Assembly (NCBI GenBank): GCA_904502235.1
Contig: CAJGDP010000032.1
Span: 1 to 17,174 of the forward strand
Length of the DNA: 17,174 nt
Direction of reading: 5' to 3'
Source of the DNA: an uncultured Bacteroidaceae bacterium
GTDB taxonomy: Bacteria > Bacteroidota > Bacteroidia > Bacteroidales > Bacteroidaceae
The position numbers were made by a program, and so were the translations under genes. This document shows positions 14,611 through 17,174 of this stretch, piece after piece. Below the pieces are notes generated by a model. That model saw only the letters and a program-made list of their open reading frames with translations, did not search any database and had not been told where the DNA came from. Position 1 is the stretch's first letter; each line of letters begins with the position of its first letter.

Positions 14611-16065
14611 TTATTTTTGTTCCCAATGGAACGGTTCGAATTCCGAGCCTTTGTCAATCCACGACGGTTTTCGCATTGCGTAAATCACAAACGGTGCACC
14701 CACCACAATTATACATCCGATGAAGAGTACCGCATACCACACCGCGTTGCTGCCTACAGATATCTGTGCCGGTGGAATGAAACTGAGTACAAAGGCAAGC
14801 AGACTGCCAAGGAAACCCACACCGCTCACAATCCACATCACGCCGTTGCCACGTTTGCCCAAACGGAATGGACGCGGAGTATCTTTCATGTTATAACGCA
14901 GGTAAATTGCCGCCGCAAACATCAACAGATACATTATAAGGTACAAGAGAACGGTCAGCTGCGACAGAATCTGGTAGAAACTCTGCACCGAAGGCATAAC
15001 CACGAACAACAGGCTCAGGATAGTAACAATACCGCCTTGGATAAGCAGAATGTTTTTCTGTACTCCAATGTTGTTGCTCTTTTGCATCACCGGTGGTAGA
15101 TAACCCGCCTTGCCCACGGCAAAGATACCTTTTGAAGGGCCTGATACCCATGTGAGAACACCTGCAAGCACTCCAAATGCAAGTGCAATGGCTATTATCG
15201 GCGACAGCCACGACATGTGGATGTATTTGAAATAGTTGTCGAAGCCCACCAGAAGACTCTGTGTAAGGTTTATATCCTTCTGTGGAATTATTATGCCGAG
15301 CGAGAATGTTCCGAGCACAAAAATGAGAACAGTGATTATTGCACCCAAGAACACCGCTTTGGGGTAGTTCTTACTTGGATTATCCATCTCCTTGACGTGA
15401 ATACCAGTCATCTCCATACCGGCATAGAAAAGGAAAATTCCCGATGCAAGTACAAGATTGTCGAGTTTTGTGATGTCGGGGAAGAAATTGCCGTCGAAAT
15501 TCATCTGCGATTTACCACCGCTGGCAAGGTAGATGATAGCCAGAAGAACAAGCAATGCCGCTGGGATAATCGTACCTATCAGACCACCCACTTTTGCAAC
15601 CTTGCTCACCCAACCCATTCCCTTGAGCGAGATGAATGTGGCCGCCCAATAGATTATAAGCACCACAACAAGAGTATAGATCTTGTTCGATGCCAACGAC
15701 ATGTCGGCAGTGCTGTCCATACCGATGAATGCCAGAGATACCGCTCCAAAGGTCAGCACGGTCGGATACCAGATAGTACTCTCCACCCACTGCAACCAGA
15801 TGGCAAGGAAACCGATTCTTTTACCGAACGCCTCGCCCACCCATCGGAACACACCACCTTGCTTGTCCTGGAACATGGCTGCAAGCTCTGCCGCCACAAA
15901 CGACGTGGGGATAAGAAACACAATGGCTGCAAACAAATAGTAAAAGGCCGAACTGATACCATATTCAGCCTCTGCAGGAAGTCCGCGCAACGATACCACA
16001 GCCGTTACATTCATAATCGCCAACGTGGCAACTCCCAATTTTAAACTTTTAGTCAATGTTGACAT
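14611..16065 (-). CDS. APC-superfamily amino-acid transporter (glutamate/GABA antiporter GadC-like)
   Basis: The 484-aa inner-membrane protein has about 12 hydrophobic helices and belongs to the amino acid-polyamine-organocation superfamily. N-terminal features are like those of the glutamate:GABA antiporter group: FVAAELAAMFQDKQGGVFRWVGEAFGKRIGFLAIWLQW (split here between helices 2 and 3, about 55-93) and STIWYPTVLTFGA. Helix 6 contains FLFYAGMEMTGIHVKEMDNPSKNYPKA, the usual APC stretch. TWVSGPSKGIFAVGKAGYLPP follows near helix 8. The C-tail is short (KGSEFEPFHWEQK) and lacks a long GadC plug. Substrate is not certain; no glutamate decarboxylase or glutaminase gene is next to it. It has its own terminator, and no convincing promoter box is visible in the 78 bp between its start and the nifJ terminator. 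Confidence 0.87.
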   Translation of the reverse strand: MSTLTKSLKLGVATLAIMNVTAVVSLRGLPAEAEYGISSAFYYLFAAIVFLIPTSFVAAELAAMFQDKQGGVFRWVGEAFGKRIGFLAIWLQWVESTIWYPTVLTFGAVSLAFIGMDSTADMSLASNKIYTLVVVLIIYWAATFISLKGMGWVSKVAKVGGLIGTIIPAALLVLLAIIYLASGGKSQMNFDGNFFPDITKLDNLVLASGIFLFYAGMEMTGIHVKEMDNPSKNYPKAVFLGAIITVLIFVLGTFSLGIIIPQKDINLTQSLLVGFDNYFKYIHMSWLSPIIAIALAFGVLAGVLTWVSGPSKGIFAVGKAGYLPPVMQKSNNIGVQKNILLIQGGIVTILSLLFVVMPSVQSFYQILSQLTVLLYLIMYLLMFAAAIYLRYNMKDTPRPFRLGKRGNGVMWIVSGVGFLGSLLAFVLSFIPPAQISVGSNAVWYAVLFIGCIIVVGAPFVIYAMRKPSWIDKGSEFEPFHWEQK

Positions 16066-16143
16066 GGTTATCTGTTTTAAAGGTTATGAAATATGATAGA
16101 TAACACAGAATTGACCAGGTTGGTTCGTAGCGCAAGTAAAATT

Positions 16144-16173
16144 AACGAGGGGCACCTATGGATGCCCCTCGTT
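16144..16173 (-). terminator. Intrinsic terminator downstream of nifJ
   Basis: A perfect 11-bp G+C-rich stem (AACGAGGGGCA / TGCCCCTCGTT) has an 8-nt loop and is followed on the minus strand by AATTTTACTT. It lies 22 bp after the nifJ stop and separates it from the transporter promoter region. Confidence 0.85.
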
Positions 16174-16195
16174 CGGAAATTATCTCAAGGATTTA

Positions 16196-17174
16196 TTATT
16201 CCTCTTTGCCCCAATCGAGCTTTGCCATGCGCTGGTAGCTTGCATAGCGTTTTTTCGCCATCTCTTCGGCTGCGCAGAACAGTTCGCTTGCCTCTGCAGG
16301 GAACTGCTTTGCGAGTGATGCGTAACGCACCTCGCCCTGCAGGAAGTTCTGGAACTTGTCCCACTGTGGCTCCTTGCTGTCAAGAGTGAATGGGTTCTTG
16401 CCCTCTTCCTCCAACGCGGGGTTGTAACGCCACAAGTGCCAGTAACCGCACTCAACGGCAGCCTGCTGTTCAGCCTGAGCCTTGCCCATACCGCGTTTGA
16501 TACCGTGGTTGATACATGGAGCGTATGCAATCACCAATGATGGACCTGGATAAGCCTCAGCCTCGCGTATAGCCTTCAGACACTGGTCGTAGCTTGCGCC
16601 CATGGCAATCTGTGCAACGTATACATAACCGTATGTTGTGGCAATCATACCAAGGTCCTTCTTGCGTATGCGCTTGCCGGCAGCGGCAAACTTTGCAATG
16701 GCACCAAGAGGTGTGGCCTTTGACGACTGACCGCCGGTGTTCGAGTATACCTCGGTGTCAAGAACAAGGATGTTCACATCCTCGCCCGATGCAATCACGT
16801 GGTCGAGACCGCCGTAACCGATGTCGTATGATGCACCGTCGCCACCGATAATCCACTGTGAACGCTTCACAAGATACTGCTTGATGGCAAGAATCTGCTC
16901 GCTCGCATCGCTCTCATACTCCTCGCAAGCCTTGATGATGGCAGGAGCAATCTCCTTTGTCACCTCGGCGCTGTTCTTGTTGTCAATCCACTTCTGTGCA
17001 AGCTCCTTCACCTCCTCGGGGCAGCTGCGGTAGGTCTGTATCTCGGCAAGCAGGTGCTCAAGGCGTGCGCGCATCTTGTTCTCGGCAAGCTTCATACCCA
17101 AGCCGAACTCGCAGAAGTCCTCGAAGAGTGAGTTTGCCCATGCAGGACCCTCGCCCTTCTCGTTTGTTGTATAA
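16196..17174 (-). CDS. nifJ: Pyruvate:ferredoxin (flavodoxin) oxidoreductase, C-terminal part; 5' end outside window
   Basis: The enzyme oxidises pyruvate to acetyl-CoA and CO2 and reduces ferredoxin, a central step in anaerobic energy metabolism. The visible 325 residues are the C-terminal part of a protein of about 1,180 aa. The frame continues past the window end and begins with EKGEGPAWANSLFEDFCEFG, a well-conserved PFOR stretch. The thiamine-pyrophosphate domain shows IIGGDGASYDIGYGGLDH (about 109-126 of the visible part) and YSNTGGQSSKATPLGA. Then come GYVYVAQIAMGASYDQ and YAPCINHGIKRGM. The C-terminus has the family's NPALEEEGKNPFTLDSKEP. No internal start is used: an apparent start near 17101 is inside the open frame. 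A terminator follows the stop. Confidence 0.97.
   Translation of the reverse strand, partial: YTTNEKGEGPAWANSLFEDFCEFGLGMKLAENKMRARLEHLLAEIQTYRSCPEEVKELAQKWIDNKNSAEVTKEIAPAIIKACEEYESDASEQILAIKQYLVKRSQWIIGGDGASYDIGYGGLDHVIASGEDVNILVLDTEVYSNTGGQSSKATPLGAIAKFAAAGKRIRKKDLGMIATTYGYVYVAQIAMGASYDQCLKAIREAEAYPGPSLVIAYAPCINHGIKRGMGKAQAEQQAAVECGYWHLWRYNPALEEEGKNPFTLDSKEPQWDKFQNFLQGEVRYASLAKQFPAEASELFCAAEEMAKKRYASYQRMAKLDWGKEE

Noticed and set aside
14553..14657. Thirty-five-residue N-terminal extension of the GH92 protein
   Set aside because: It would span the transporter's terminator and the -7 box, and would bury the lipoprotein signal peptide.
15217..16044. Long open frame antisense to the APC transporter
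   Set aside because: Its composition (rich in His, Cys, Arg and Lys with no domains) is that of a shadow of hydrophobic codons read in reverse.
1..17174. Search for CRISPR arrays, transposases, integrases, toxin-antitoxin pairs and known defence genes
   Set aside because: No regularly spaced short repeats and no protein with such domains were found; the only long direct repeat is the glycosylase fragment pair.

Overview
The window looks like a chromosomal segment of a member of the Bacteroidales (Bacteroides/Prevotella-like). Several signs agree. The gene content is typical of the phylum: a large YidC with a long periplasmic domain, a DUF3078 outer-membrane barrel, a GH92 mannosidase lipoprotein and a pyruvate:ferredoxin oxidoreductase. 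Candidate promoters carry the phylum-specific -7 box TAnnTTTG, and strong Shine-Dalgarno sequences are generally absent. This placement rests on recognised protein families and was not confirmed by any search.

Layout. (1) 1-96 is the 3' end of tmRNA (ssrA), followed by a perfect 50-bp palindrome that serves as a shared terminator with the convergent rny gene. (2) 164-2404, minus strand: a probable operon of a small coiled-coil protein (ZapB-like), zapA, a structured intergenic RNA element that may be a 6S-type RNA, and rny (RNase Y). (3) 2495-4601, a rearranged patch: a uracil-DNA-glycosylase-superfamily gene, a secreted tandem-repeat protein, and a truncated second copy of the 5' end of the glycosylase gene. 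The two glycosylase segments form direct repeats (68 of 80 positions identical) flanking the repeat-protein gene. (4) 4602-5312, plus strand: a sirtuin without zinc-binding cysteines, convergent with (5) a minus-strand group of yidC, an unrecognised 209-aa protein and a DUF2156 protein. (6) 8852-9052 is a divergent promoter region whose two -7-like boxes form a 12-bp inverted repeat. It drives yidC one way and, the other way, a DUF3078 outer-membrane protein followed by a CPA2 cation/proton antiporter. (7) 12390-16065, minus strand: a GH92 alpha-mannosidase lipoprotein and an APC-family (GadC-like) amino-acid transporter, each with its own signals. (8) 16196-17174: the C-terminal third of nifJ, cut by the window edge.

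Most of the window is housekeeping: ribosome rescue, RNA decay, cell division, membrane protein insertion and anaerobic pyruvate metabolism. The parts that stand out are the 50-bp palindrome that includes the tmRNA acceptor strand, the zapA-rny intergenic RNA with a symmetric 6x6 internal loop, and the duplicated glycosylase fragment around a secreted repeat protein resembling plant DUF7477 repeats. I found no CRISPR array, transposase, integrase, toxin-antitoxin pair or recognisable defence system.
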